From positions 21,681,411-21,745,410 of the forward strand of contig NC_067203.1 of the NCBI RefSeq assembly GCF_026262505.1: a DNA stretch of 64,000 nucleotides. The letters run 5' to 3'. The translations under genes and the position numbers were made by a program. Under the pieces are notes generated by a model that had not been told where the DNA came from, searched no databases, and saw nothing but the letters and a program-made list of their open reading frames with translations. Every line of letters begins with the position of its first letter. Positions within the stretch are counted from its first letter, which is position 1. This document shows positions 49,279-60,000 of this stretch, piece after piece. The stretch is from Trichomonas vaginalis G3 (Eukaryota; Parabasalia; Trichomonadida; Trichomonadidae).

Positions 49279-52278
49279 ATGAGTATAGCTGCATATGCGT
49301 ATGAAGCTGACAGAGCTAAACGTTTATATTTTGGTCAATACTCTCTCACACTTACTGACAAATATATTGTTATCACTGATGGAAATACTGAGAAATACAT
49401 AACATGGAAGGACTATGAAAAGTTTGACCCTATTTTAACTCCATGTACTATGCCGTTTATAAAGGACGGTGAAATTATTGAAAAAGATAATACAACCGTA
49501 TATAGGTCTGTTTATGAAGCATTAGAATATATGTTGAATCATAACCCAAAAAGATTTGACCCAAGCACTACACCATGTGCAATGCCTTTTATTAAGGACG
49601 GTGAAATCGTAAGAGTTCCGGATTCAACGGTTTACACAGCTGTTCAAAACAGTTTACAAAACATTTTAGCGAATATCTTTAATTCAGAAACTACAGAAAT
49701 AAAATTACCATATATAACAGATGCTAAAGAAATTAAATCAAAAACGACAACATTATTTACGTCACTTAATGATTTAATGACTTATATCATTAATATTCCT
49801 GCACCAACTACAGCATTTGATCCAAACTCGACGGTTTGCAGTGTACCTTTCATAAATGACAGTTCATTAATTACTTTAAGGGATTCGACAGTAAATGAAT
49901 CATTAAAGGCGTCATTAATGAAAATCATTGATTTTAATTCATTCACGAATACATATAATTCATTCATTAATGTTTCATATGCTTCTAAAGAAGGTGAGCC
50001 AAAAACTATCGATAAAGCGGTGTATGAAATAAAAGCATCAACGACGAAATTGAATTCGTTAACTTTTGACGGTGATAGTTTCGTTAATGACATAACATCG
50101 GGGAAAACAATTTTAACGAAAGAATACTTAAAATCTCATGTTAGTGAGTTCGTTGAAATTGAAAAAGAAGGTGGAATTAAGTTCGATCCACTGAATTTCA
50201 TTTTCAGCTTAGCGAATGCGGGTGTTAGTTTCGCTGAATGGACAACTATACAGAGTGAAATAAATGCAATATGGACGTTTTTGGGGTCAAAAGCGGGAAT
50301 GGGTGAGCTTGTAAATGCTGCAAGAACATTAGGTGAAACAGGAAATTTTGTAGATGGTTTTAAAAGACTTGTTTCAAATGTTTTAACAAACACAAAGAAA
50401 TTATTTAGATATACCGTACATAACGGACGGATTTTCGAACAGATAGCAACAAACCCTCCGGTTATGGCTGCGTTGATGATGGTTAGAGATATAAAACCAC
50501 GTAACGACGGGAACGAAGAACATGAACAACAGGATACTGGTCGGGTTATTCGAGACATTAAAAACGTGTATCCTGAAGTTATTGATTTATTTAGAGGAGT
50601 TAATGATTCAATTTCAAAACATTCTATAACCCTCGATGAAGAGAATAAATTAACAGATTATATATTCGTCATTATTGCAGAATTAATGAAGAGAATAAAT
50701 GAAAAAGGAATTGGTGATATCATTAATGTCAGCGATGTAATGATGAAAAGAAATTTTGACTCATTATTTACAAAACCGAAAACAGAATATAGTCTTTATG
50801 ACGTAATTACCGAATTAATGAAAAAGATTAATGATAATAAGAGTTCTGGCGGAAGAGTTGAATTAGAAGTGAATGATGTTAATGAGAAATTAGCCGAAAA
50901 AGCAGACAAAAATGAGCTTTTAGCTCTGAGTGATAAAGTCAAGAACCACGTTCATTATATAACTTCAGACGAACAGATTATAACGGACTACCATGGATAT
51001 TTAACACGAAGTGATGAAGCGAAGACAAAAAATGTTAATGAAAGAAGATATAAATACATTCGTGCTAAAGGTTATGACATAAGCTGTACTGTACAGTATG
51101 ATGTAGCTAAAGCACCAGAAGCATTTGGTTATACCGGTGAAATTTATGCCTCTACTTTCAATGTTAACGGTGTATTAGTTGAACCAAGATTTACTTTGAG
51201 AGTTAAGGCAAAAATAACGTTTGAAGATGCTATTAAAAGTAAAGCTGACAAAGTTGAACTTGAAGCAATGAACAAAGTTTTGAAATCTCATAAACACAAT
51301 ATCTCTGATATAAATGAACTTCAAGCTACATTAAATAGTAAAGCTGACAAGAACCATACACATAAATCCTTCACTACTGTTAGAGCAGACGACATAATAT
51401 TGAACTATACCCTTGGTTCAAGTGCACCTTTAGAGAATCCGAGTACAAGCGTAAAAGATACACTAAACAATTTAGATAACAGATGTATGAACATTGAAGG
51501 TCATGCCAGAAACTTTGAAGCATATGAACTACCAGCAATGTTAGATAAGAAAGCCGACAAAACTTATGTAGATGAAAATTATGCAAAGAAGTCGGAAGTA
51601 AATGCTGCGCTTAATGGAAAAGCCGACAAGAACCATACACATGAAGAATTTCAAACAATCAAGATTAAAGAAATTAAAGCATGCATCGAAATAGTAACAA
51701 AAACAGGAAGAAACGGTGCAACTGTACAAGAACAAAGAATTTATCCTCCTACTTTTCCTAATGGTTTAATAACAAACAATATAAATATTGTAGAAGGCAA
51801 TAAAGCTATAAACGTTAAACATGAACTTCTAACAATGAAGGCCCAGATTCTTCAAACATTATATCCCGTTGGTTCTATTTATACGTCAATGAATTCAACA
51901 AATCCAGAAACAGTTTTAGGTTTTGGTACGTGGGAACAGATTGTAGACAAATTCTTATACTGTGCTAACTCTTCAAAGCAAACAGGGGGTTCGAAGAAAA
52001 TTAAAGAAGCAAACCTTCCACCGCACACTCATACAGGAACTACAAACTTTTCTGGCGACCATAGCCACTCATTAAGAGACCACCCATTATACAACTCAGA
52101 GTATGAAGCTGGCCATGACGTTTTATCTCCATCTTATAACAATTCAGCAAAAAAGATTTTTCGACCAACTGAACCAGGAGGAAATCATTCACACACTTTC
52201 ACAACAAATCCAACAGGCTCGGGTGAAGATTATATGCCGCCTTATATGACAGTTTATGCATGGGTTAGAACGGACTGA
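49279..52278 (+). CDS. fibre-like protein with phage tail-collar C-terminus (999 aa)
   Basis: A long whole frame divergent from the preceding gene, with only 17 bp between starts. The N-terminal 230 residues contain three to four imperfect repeats of about 60 residues (PCTMPFIKDGEI, PCAMPFIKDGEI, VCSVPFINDSSLI). The middle is alpha-helical. From about residue 650 come fibre-shaft motifs repeated as KADKNHTH, separated by stretches typical of trimeric phage tail fibres. The last 130 residues are a phage collar/short tail-fibre domain, QTLYPVGSIYTSMNSTNPET, GFGTWEQIVDKFLY, then a His-rich HTHTGTTNFSGDHSHS and a final PPYMTVYAWVRT. In phages this forms a trimeric receptor-binding tip. A host-attachment fibre in a Polinton is the natural inference. 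Confidence 0.8.
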   Translation: MSIAAYAYEADRAKRLYFGQYSLTLTDKYIVITDGNTEKYITWKDYEKFDPILTPCTMPFIKDGEIIEKDNTTVYRSVYEALEYMLNHNPKRFDPSTTPCAMPFIKDGEIVRVPDSTVYTAVQNSLQNILANIFNSETTEIKLPYITDAKEIKSKTTTLFTSLNDLMTYIINIPAPTTAFDPNSTVCSVPFINDSSLITLRDSTVNESLKASLMKIIDFNSFTNTYNSFINVSYASKEGEPKTIDKAVYEIKASTTKLNSLTFDGDSFVNDITSGKTILTKEYLKSHVSEFVEIEKEGGIKFDPLNFIFSLANAGVSFAEWTTIQSEINAIWTFLGSKAGMGELVNAARTLGETGNFVDGFKRLVSNVLTNTKKLFRYTVHNGRIFEQIATNPPVMAALMMVRDIKPRNDGNEEHEQQDTGRVIRDIKNVYPEVIDLFRGVNDSISKHSITLDEENKLTDYIFVIIAELMKRINEKGIGDIINVSDVMMKRNFDSLFTKPKTEYSLYDVITELMKKINDNKSSGGRVELEVNDVNEKLAEKADKNELLALSDKVKNHVHYITSDEQIITDYHGYLTRSDEAKTKNVNERRYKYIRAKGYDISCTVQYDVAKAPEAFGYTGEIYASTFNVNGVLVEPRFTLRVKAKITFEDAIKSKADKVELEAMNKVLKSHKHNISDINELQATLNSKADKNHTHKSFTTVRADDIILNYTLGSSAPLENPSTSVKDTLNNLDNRCMNIEGHARNFEAYELPAMLDKKADKTYVDENYAKKSEVNAALNGKADKNHTHEEFQTIKIKEIKACIEIVTKTGRNGATVQEQRIYPPTFPNGLITNNINIVEGNKAINVKHELLTMKAQILQTLYPVGSIYTSMNSTNPETVLGFGTWEQIVDKFLYCANSSKQTGGSKKIKEANLPPHTHTGTTNFSGDHSHSLRDHPLYNSEYEAGHDVLSPSYNNSAKKIFRPTEPGGNHSHTFTTNPTGSGEDYMPPYMTVYAWVRTD

Positions 52279-52337
52279 AAGTCCTGAGCTCCAAAAGAGC
52301 GAACAGCATGAAATTTACTAAATTTAACTTTACATAA

Positions 52338-53424
52338 ATGAGCTTGAAAGAAGTATTCGAACAACATCCATGGAGGTCATTTAAGAAGTTCAATGAAGCT
52401 GCAAAGAGTTGGGGATTTACTAACAGAGCTGAAGTGAAAAGGTTCTTTGACAAAAATGTTGTACATCAAACAAAAATAAACCCTTACGACTACTTTTTAC
52501 CAATTTACTCCAACGCTCCTGACGCATACCAATTTGACACTCTCATTCAAAGCAGAAAAGGAGGACATAAACCATTCCTCATCTTCATTAATGTTAACAC
52601 TCGTAAAGCATATGCATATTCAATGAAAAATAAAGGAACTCATGAAGTGTTAAGAGTTTTACAAAAGTTTGTAGCAGAACATAGCCCAAGTACTTTAACA
52701 TCAGACCAAGACAGTGCATACCTCAGCAATGAAATCACAGATTTTCTCATTAAGCATAACATAACTCACTACACTACTGAAGACCATAACCATAACATAC
52801 TCGGCATCATAAACCGCTTCATAAGAACGCTCAGAGATTTAAACCAAGAGCGAGACTTTACCGAAGAAACAATGAAACATTTTCTCGAAGTATATAATTC
52901 CTCAACACATTCTACAAACAGGGCATACACCAAATTCAATGACACAACAACAAGAAGAAAAGTATATACAAAAGAAACGAAGCCAAACACAAAATATCAG
53001 AAATTCAACACAATTTACCCTCATTCCTGGTACAAAAGTTCGTGTAGTTCTTGACGACAAGCCGTTGACAAAGAAACGTTTAAGGTTAAGTAGAAACTAT
53101 TATATCGTAGACTCTACGCAAGGTAATGGATATCTTATAAAAGCTGCTGACGACTCTATTGCGTTTTACCCTCGACATAAATTAGTCGAAAGTAGTAATG
53201 GCAAACTTGCTGAAACCATTGACGAAGCAAAGCGAGGAGTGGTTATTGAAATACTTGGCTACAACATAAACGATGACACTTATAAAGTAAGATATGAAGG
53301 AGGCGTTGAAGATGTTATACCATCTAAGAACTTGAGAGAGTCAAAGCCAACACATCTGGGACCATTAGAGCGGGAGTACTGGAAAGACAAAAATATGCCA
53401 GAAAGAATAAGAAAATTCTTCTAA
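52338..53424 (+). pseudogene. Polinton retroviral-type integrase, broken
   Basis: DDE integrase of the Polinton type. The catalytic core follows an N-terminal helical region: AYQFDTLIQSRKGGHKPFLI gives the first Asp, STLTSDQDSAYLSNEITDFL the second, and the third acidic region follows near NILGIINRFIRTLRDL, although the usual Glu is not obvious to me there. A C-terminal SH3/chromodomain-like part is present (GNGYLIKAADDSIAFYPRHK, YKVRYEGGVEDVIPSKNLRE). The gene is broken, about one break. It would insert the element and create the 6-bp duplication. Confidence 0.85.
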
Positions 53425-53505
53425 ACTTTTTCATTAGATGTAAATCAGACATGAATGAGAACAGTCATGATATCATTAATGGTACCATTTATTTTAACAT
53501 AAAGA

Positions 53506-53532
53506 CGCAAAGCGGCGAGGACGAAGTCCATG
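53506..53532 (+). repeat. Polinton dispersed mini-repeat, intergenic copy
   Basis: CGCAAAGCGGCGAGGACGAA followed by GTCCATG. Differs at one position of 27 from a copy inside the polymerase gene (57259-57285); weaker copies are at 60913-60938, 62296-62314 and, on the minus strand, 45260-45287. Confidence 0.7.
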
Positions 53533-53626
53533 ACCAAAAATAATGTTTAGGGTAGATGGTTAGATCTAACCTCATTTCTACCCTCTTGAATTTTCATGAA
53601 TTTTATATATTAATGTTTTCATAAAT

Positions 53627-53723
53627 ACTGAGGGTGTCACTACGTCACCATGTGTCACTCGGTTAATTAACTTCTCTGAAAAAATGAGACAACATGACAT
53701 TTTGACAACATCACTGGAAATAT
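53627..53723. repeat. GTCAC-rich repeat, copy U1 (upstream of primase-helicase)
   Basis: 97 bp identical by eye to copy U2 (53787-53883), spaced 160 bp apart. It contains three closely spaced GTCAC motifs (GTGTCACTACGTCACCATGT plus GTCAC), a TTAATTAA and an A/T block. Inverted relatives lie downstream of the gene. Confidence 0.85.
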
Positions 53724-53786
53724 ATTTTATCGTTAATGTTTACATTAATGGTTTCAGGTTATTCAATAATTAATTATTTTTGAAGA

Positions 53787-53883
53787 ACTGAGGGTGTCAC
53801 TACGTCACCATGTGTCACTCGGTTAATTAACTTCTCTGAAAAAATGAGACAACATGACATTTTGACAACATCACTGGAAATAT
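53787..53883. repeat. GTCAC-rich repeat, copy U2
   Basis: Second direct copy, ending 59 bp before the primase-helicase ATG. The stretch 53425-53942 is otherwise non-coding. Confidence 0.85.
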
Positions 53884-53942
53884 GATGCAGTCCAAAAATA
53901 AAGTTAGTTTTAAAATTATTTTTATTTTTTATTCCTATATAA

Positions 53943-56255
53943 ATGACGGCAACAAACAACAACAGCAACTATATCGTTTCTGATGAAAAAGTTATTGATT
54001 CATTAGCTGAGGAATTAGTTGTGGCAGAAACTAAAACCCTCAACGAAAGAATTGGTGAAAACAAGATTGATTTACATAACTACCTCAAACATGATGGAGG
54101 AAGAGGAAGGAAAACTGGTATGGCTTTATTAGTAAATAAAATTTCAAATTTAACGATTATAGATGTTGATATCAATAAATCGTACAATGATGAACTTAAA
54201 GAAACAGTTAGAAAAGATATTTTATCAAAACTTCCGGATAAAGATGTTATCGTTAAAACCGCTTCAGGAGGTCTTCACATTTATTGCAACACTAATTTCT
54301 TCTATGCAGTTTCGAACAGAATGATTAAATGTTATTCCTGCAATGATTATGATATTGATATAATGACTTCTATGGATGATTCAAAGCGTTCTTTAGTAGT
54401 TATGGCTGTTTCAAGAGTTCGCAAGAATGCATCAGAACCAATCAATACATACTCATTCATTCGTGGAAGTTATGATTCAACATTAACTAGAACAGTGAAT
54501 GATATATTAAATGATTTGAATATTAAGGTAAGAGTTGAACAGAAGAATGAAGAAATAAAGAGTATAATGAATGAAAACAAAGATGTAAACATTGACGATA
54601 AACTTGCCCAGAGCATAGTTGATGGCATCAGTGATTTTGAAGTACATAATGACGGTGGAAACATGAATTTAGAAAAAGAAATAACATTATTCACACTGTT
54701 TCAAGCAATTAATTCGTTATCTAATCATTTGATTAATGAAGCATACGATAACGTTTATAACTTCTGCAGTTTAACAGAAAATGCAAAAAGTAATTTTGAA
54801 AAAGCACGTAGTAGATATGCACATTTAATGACTTCTCCATTTGTTTTGGTGAAGATTCTAAAACTATATCAAAAGGAATATTATGATGAATACGTTTTAC
54901 CTTTATTACGTAAGCCAAAAATAACATTTGATATCAAACTTGATGACTCGTTTTTGATAACAGATATTAGACGCAAGGCTGAAAATCATCAGTATAAAAA
55001 CAGTTCTGAAGTAATTGAGGATTTATCACGTGTAATCCGTTTTGTAGATTGTGGAAACAAATACTTCATTCAGAAAGATTACAACATACACGACAAAATG
55101 AATCAAATATCATTCGTTCTTCAATCAAACATGAAAGAGTCACTCAAAATGATTAAATTATTTAAAGAAGAAGGTAAAACCATAACAGCCTGGGACGTAC
55201 TATTAAATCAATTATCCTCATTAACCGTTAAGGGTGTTTGCTTTAAATCTGATTCCCCAGATGTTTTCTCAACGTTTCAAGATTATAAATACAACATTCT
55301 CGAAAAGCCTGATTACTCAAAAATTGAGATGTTTATGAATTTCATTAAAGAAGCCATTTGTGATAATAACGATGAAGTGTATAAATACCTACTCGACTGG
55401 ATTGCATCAATGATTCAACATCCTGGAATCAAGAATGAAACAGCAATTATTTTGAAAGGACTTCAGGGAACAGGTAAAAACAGATTTACAGACATTATTT
55501 CTGAACTTCTCGCCGGTTATTCATGCAAAAACATTACCGAAATAGGTGAGCTAACGGGTAATTTCAATTCAGTAGTTGAGAATAAAATGTTTCTTGTACT
55601 TAATGAACTCAAGAATGTAGGTGAAGATAGACTCGCAAACTTCAACGCTTTGAAATCAATTATAACGGATATTGAGATTAGAATTAATGAAAAGAATCAA
55701 CCCAGAAGAACTGCTCAGAACGTTGCAAACTTCATTTTCGTAACTAATAACGTTTACCCTGTCAAAATTGAAGTTGGAGACAGAAGATACGTAGTTTTAA
55801 GGGTTAATGGTAAATTTAAGGGTCAATTTGATTACTTCAAGAATTTGATGAATTCATGCACAAAGGAATTTTATGATAATTTACTGACGTATTTTATGCA
55901 ATATGACCTTTCATCATTTAATGTACGAATCATACCGATGACTGAAGCCAAACAAGATTTAATTGAATTATCAACAAATCCTTTAGATGTATGGATAAAT
56001 ACACATTATGATGAATTGTGTGCAGGTATGACGTGTAAAAATGCTCTATTCTGCAAACCATCAGACATGAAAGACAAGAATTTCCAAATGAGTATTAAGG
56101 ATAAATGTGATAAGAAACAGAGAAGAATAGATGGTAAACAAACATGGTGTTATGTTTTGAAAGAAGAAATGAAAGGATTATATAAACAGGTTGAACCAAA
56201 CGATAATGAGGATTCATTTACTGACGATGAAATACCTGTAAATGAAGCTTTATAA
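53943..56255 (+). CDS. primase-helicase: N-terminal prim-pol-like domain + D5/SF3 helicase
   Basis: A 770-residue frame that looks whole. The N-terminal 200 residues resemble an archaeo-eukaryotic primase/prim-pol domain: LTIIDVDINKSYNDE gives the acidic pair, KTASGGLHIYCNTNF the His motif, and DIDIMTSMDDSKRSLVVM a further acidic stretch. The C-terminal part is an SF3 helicase of the D5 type: Walker A GLQGTGKN at residues 506-513, Walker B MFLVLNELKN near 545, and motif C NFIFVTNNVYP near 600. D5 domains unwind DNA at replication origins in poxviruses, NCLDVs, virophages and phages. The gene is bracketed by GTCAC-rich repeats, which suggests that it binds them. Many Polintons rely on polymerase B without this enzyme, so it may have been acquired as a cassette. 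Confidence 0.85.
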   Translation: MTATNNNSNYIVSDEKVIDSLAEELVVAETKTLNERIGENKIDLHNYLKHDGGRGRKTGMALLVNKISNLTIIDVDINKSYNDELKETVRKDILSKLPDKDVIVKTASGGLHIYCNTNFFYAVSNRMIKCYSCNDYDIDIMTSMDDSKRSLVVMAVSRVRKNASEPINTYSFIRGSYDSTLTRTVNDILNDLNIKVRVEQKNEEIKSIMNENKDVNIDDKLAQSIVDGISDFEVHNDGGNMNLEKEITLFTLFQAINSLSNHLINEAYDNVYNFCSLTENAKSNFEKARSRYAHLMTSPFVLVKILKLYQKEYYDEYVLPLLRKPKITFDIKLDDSFLITDIRRKAENHQYKNSSEVIEDLSRVIRFVDCGNKYFIQKDYNIHDKMNQISFVLQSNMKESLKMIKLFKEEGKTITAWDVLLNQLSSLTVKGVCFKSDSPDVFSTFQDYKYNILEKPDYSKIEMFMNFIKEAICDNNDEVYKYLLDWIASMIQHPGIKNETAIILKGLQGTGKNRFTDIISELLAGYSCKNITEIGELTGNFNSVVENKMFLVLNELKNVGEDRLANFNALKSIITDIEIRINEKNQPRRTAQNVANFIFVTNNVYPVKIEVGDRRYVVLRVNGKFKGQFDYFKNLMNSCTKEFYDNLLTYFMQYDLSSFNVRIIPMTEAKQDLIELSTNPLDVWINTHYDELCAGMTCKNALFCKPSDMKDKNFQMSIKDKCDKKQRRIDGKQTWCYVLKEEMKGLYKQVEPNDNEDSFTDDEIPVNEAL

Positions 56256-56290
56256 AGTATGATTTGAATTTATTTTTGCATTAATCCTGC

Positions 56291-56377
56291 TGTGTTGTCA
56301 AAATGTCATGTTGTCTCATTTTTTCAGAGAAGTTAATTAACCGAGTGACACATGGTGACGTAGTGACACCTTCAGTT
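56291..56377. repeat. GTCAC-rich repeat, copy D1 (inverted, downstream)
   Basis: Reverse complement of U1/U2 over about 87 bp (GTTAATTAACCGAGTGACAC, then GGTGACGTAGTGACACC), nearly identical. It starts 36 bp after the primase-helicase stop. Confidence 0.8.
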
Positions 56378-56418
56378 ATTCAAAAATGCTTCATAAGTGC
56401 CTTCCTCCTTAATCCTGC

Positions 56419-56504
56419 TGTGTTGTCAAAATGTCATGTTGTCATCATTTTTAAAAGAAGTTAAATAACCTGGTGACACATGGTGACGTGGTGACACCAT
56501 CAGT
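56419..56504. repeat. GTCAC-rich repeat, copy D2 (inverted, downstream)
   Basis: A more diverged inverted copy (CCTGGTGACACATGGTGACG, then TGGTGACACC). Direct to D1, sharing the flank TTAATCCTGCTG before it and CAGTTATTCAAAAAT after it. Confidence 0.8.
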
Positions 56505-56525
56505 TATTCAAAAATATATTTTTGC

Positions 56526-56999
56526 TTAAATAGCTTCAGGGTCTATTTCTTCAACCATTTCACTTCCTTCGTCAATGTCAATAGAAGCTTCTTCAACCTT
56601 TGGTATGAATTTCTGTATAACATCTTTGTTCGTTATTGTCTTCAGAGATGAAGGATAATATTTCACATTTGTTTCACCCTTCTTATATTCTTTCTGTTCG
56701 GAAAGATTTAAAGCAATACTGAAGAAGTCAATATTAGAGTTCTTTATAACAGTATAATGAGTATCTTTGACATTCACGAAGAAACTCTTTTGTTTCAAAA
56801 CTACTGCTAACTCTTGTGAAGTATAACGTTTGCGGTCAATGACGATAGCTAATGGTCTGACATACTGACCAAACTTAGATTCTTTCACAAACTTCTTGTT
56901 AAAGATAACATTAACATTTGAAGCATTATTGAACTCATTCTTGATGGCAGTAGCGAGAGCATTGTATGAAAAGAACTTGCAATCTTGCATGTGTTTCAT
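56526..56999 (-). CDS. Polinton hypothetical protein, acidic C-terminus
   Basis: 157 residues, looks whole. The N-terminal 130 residues are mixed alpha/beta and basic (KFGQYVRPLAIVIDRKRYTS); the tail is acidic (EASIDIDEGSEMVEEIDPEA). Convergent with the primase-helicase cassette and divergent from the polymerase. No family recognised; a DNA-binding accessory is possible but unproved. Confidence 0.55.
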   Translation of the reverse strand: MKHMQDCKFFSYNALATAIKNEFNNASNVNVIFNKKFVKESKFGQYVRPLAIVIDRKRYTSQELAVVLKQKSFFVNVKDTHYTVIKNSNIDFFSIALNLSEQKEYKKGETNVKYYPSSLKTITNKDVIQKFIPKVEEASIDIDEGSEMVEEIDPEAI

Positions 57000-57089
57000 T
57001 AAAATAAAAATATTAAATATTTTGAAAAATAACTTTAAAAAAATCTAATCTAATTTTTTCAAAAAATATTTTTTTATTTCCTACTAAAG

Positions 57090-60000
57090 ATGTATCGGAA
57101 GTTGTCTAAGTTAGAACACTCGGAAATAAAACAACTTCTTACAGAAGCTAACATAGATGTTGCAAAACATTACGCAACAAACAAAAAAGCACTCGCTGAC
57201 TTCATTAAAGACTATAATGGTGCAATAAGTTATGATAGAATTCATGAGTTCATAAAGCCGCAACGCGGCGAGGACGAAGTCCATGCAAGAGCATTTCCTT
57301 TAAATGACGTTGCTATTGACTTATATCATAGACGTTCAGTACCTCATGAAGTAAGAAGAGAAATGTTTGACATAACAAATGCAAACGTTGGTGAAACAAG
57401 AAGAAGAGACGACACACTGAAACAACAGAGAAGAGAGATGTTTAAGAGCGCTATAGAACAAGTTCGCAAAGCTAACGATGTCATTCGTTCCATTGACGAC
57501 AAACCAAAAGAAGGTGAGAGATGGTTAAAGAAAGATGAAGAGAATAGGAAGAGAAATGTGAAGTCAGGCAATAGACTCATTGACTTTAACATCGAAGCTT
57601 TAGATGAACCAAACAGAGACTACTTACACAAACATTTCGGTAAGGTTTTCATGAGACTCTTAGAGAAAATTAAAATAAACTCACAACAGAGATGGATGGT
57701 ATGTTATAAACTTGGTGGAAAGTATGAATGTTCTACGTTAAACCTCAATAATATTGGAACATTACTACATCAGCTCTTGAAGGAGAACTTTATATCAGAG
57801 ATAGAAGCAAATGCTGCAGGTATTGTTGAAATGCACTATGACTTCTTCTTGACAAACATAAAGAATCTTACTGAAATAAAGATATATGATTTAACAGAAT
57901 ATGAAGGCTTAACGATGTCAGATGTAAAGAAAGGCAAACCAAAAAAGAGACCATATAGAGATGAAAGCACACTGACAAATGACCAGAAAGCCATTTTGGA
58001 AGCTCTTAAGCAAACAGGAAACCCAGCACTTATAGAAAGCTTTTGGAAAGATAATGGTGAAAAGAAGTTTTATAAGAAGAGAGAAGCGGTCAGTTCTGGA
58101 AGTATCTTTGCACATTACCTATAAATCTTGAACGCTACCAAATCTTCAATGAACTGAACAAAAGAACTGCAACACTTATGACAGAAGATAATTGTTTCGT
58201 TTATGCTTGCATTCAGGCTGGAGTAATGGAGAGACTATTGACCACATGAGAGAAGTCATTCGTGTTAGAGACTTTCCTCAAAGTAAAGTACAAGAAATTT
58301 CTGACGCAACAGGTATAGCATTTAATGTTACCATTGGTTATTTCAATGACTCAAGACATAATGAAATAAAGAGATACATACCAAAAGAATGTAAAACTAT
58401 TCGAACTATTGACTTACTTCTTGTTGAAGACCACTACATGCAAACGAAAGATTACCAATGACAAACATATTTCATTCGCAACTATATAGAAATCTTGAAG
58501 GAGTGTGGGAATGAACATTGAGAAACAGATGAAGATTTATACAAAGAGAGAAGATAAATATGTAGTTCGTTATGATAGAACAACACCGTTATGGGATGTT
58601 ATGAAAACATGTGGGAGTGCAAATATTTCGAACCTATTTCTTATGGAGAACTTTTCACATATACGACTGACTTATATAAACAGAACCTTGCACCATTTAA
58701 AGACTTGTCATATGCTCCAAAGTATTGTGTACAACTGAAGAAGAAAGCCGAGTCAAAAGAAGTAAATAAAAATAAGTGCAAGTTCATTCCTGAGCACGTT
58801 TTCTTTGCTGACTTTGAGTGTAGCACAGACGGCTTTCATAAAGCCTTTAACATCTGTTATGACAGTGAAGATGGTTCAGTGAGTGAAAGCATTTGGGGTC
58901 AGAACTGTGCAACAGAATTTTTGGAGCGACTTCCTGACAAGAGTTTAATATATTTCCATAACCTCAGTTATGATATAAACTTCATCTTAAGACACATGAC
59001 AGAAGTGAAAGGAACTCCCATCATTAAAGGTTCACGAACAATGCAAATAACTGGCTTATATAAAGGAAGGGCAATTATTATAAAAGACTCTTACAGTGTT
59101 ATAAATAAGAAGCTTAAACTATTTCCTGCTATGTTTAACTTACAAACAGGACCGAAAGAAGTATTTCCATATAACTACTACAGCAGTGTTTTGTTAGCAA
59201 ATGACAACAGAACTGGTGTCATTTCTGAAGCATGTAAGTTTGTAAAAGATATTGATACGTTCATGAAAAACATAGATTCCATCAAAGGTTGCAGAATAGA
59301 TGAGAACCACTTCGACTTAGAAAAGTATAGCACATTTTATTGCAAACAAGATGTAAGAATTTTAAGAGAAGGTTTTGTTAAGTTCCGCAATGACATATTG
59401 AAAGAATTTGATTTAAACGTTTATGACTACGTTAGTATTTGTTCAATTGCTAACAAATTATTTGAGAACAGAGTGTACTTCCCGAATGGAAATTTATATG
59501 ACCTCTCAAATAAACCAAGAGAATTTATTTCACGCTGTATTCAAGATGGAAGATGTATGCTGTCAGATAACATTAAACAAAAGAGCGAAAAGAAACTCAT
59601 TGCTGACTTCGACGCTGTTTCATTATATCCATCAGCTATAGCAAGACTTTATACTTTAGAAGGTATTCCAAAGGTTATGAAGAAAGAAATGTTAAGCACA
59701 GAGTATCTCATGAGACATTTATTCGATGACGACCAAAAGGAACCCATTGGTGAAAAGTTTATGTCTGGCTTCTTTGTTCTCATTAAGATAAAAGAGATTG
59801 GCATACATAGACACTTTCCTTTAATAGTTTGTGACCCTGAACTAAATCCAGAACTTAACGTTCCCAGAAGTTCAAACACTTGCTGTTTAATGTATGTTGA
59901 CCATATAACATTACAAGACCTCATAAAATATCAAGGTGTCAAATGTGAAGTGTTGCAAGGATACTATTACGATGGAAACAGAGATATTAGAATAAGAGAT

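Noticed and set aside
49279-52278. Bacteriophage contamination as an explanation for the collar-fibre gene.
   Set aside because: The gene is collinear with Polinton genes on both sides and shares their AT-rich composition. It starts 17 bp from a divergent Polinton gene.
52769-52990. Minus-strand frames opposite the integrase and fibre genes.
   Set aside because: Shadows of the plus-strand coding sequence.
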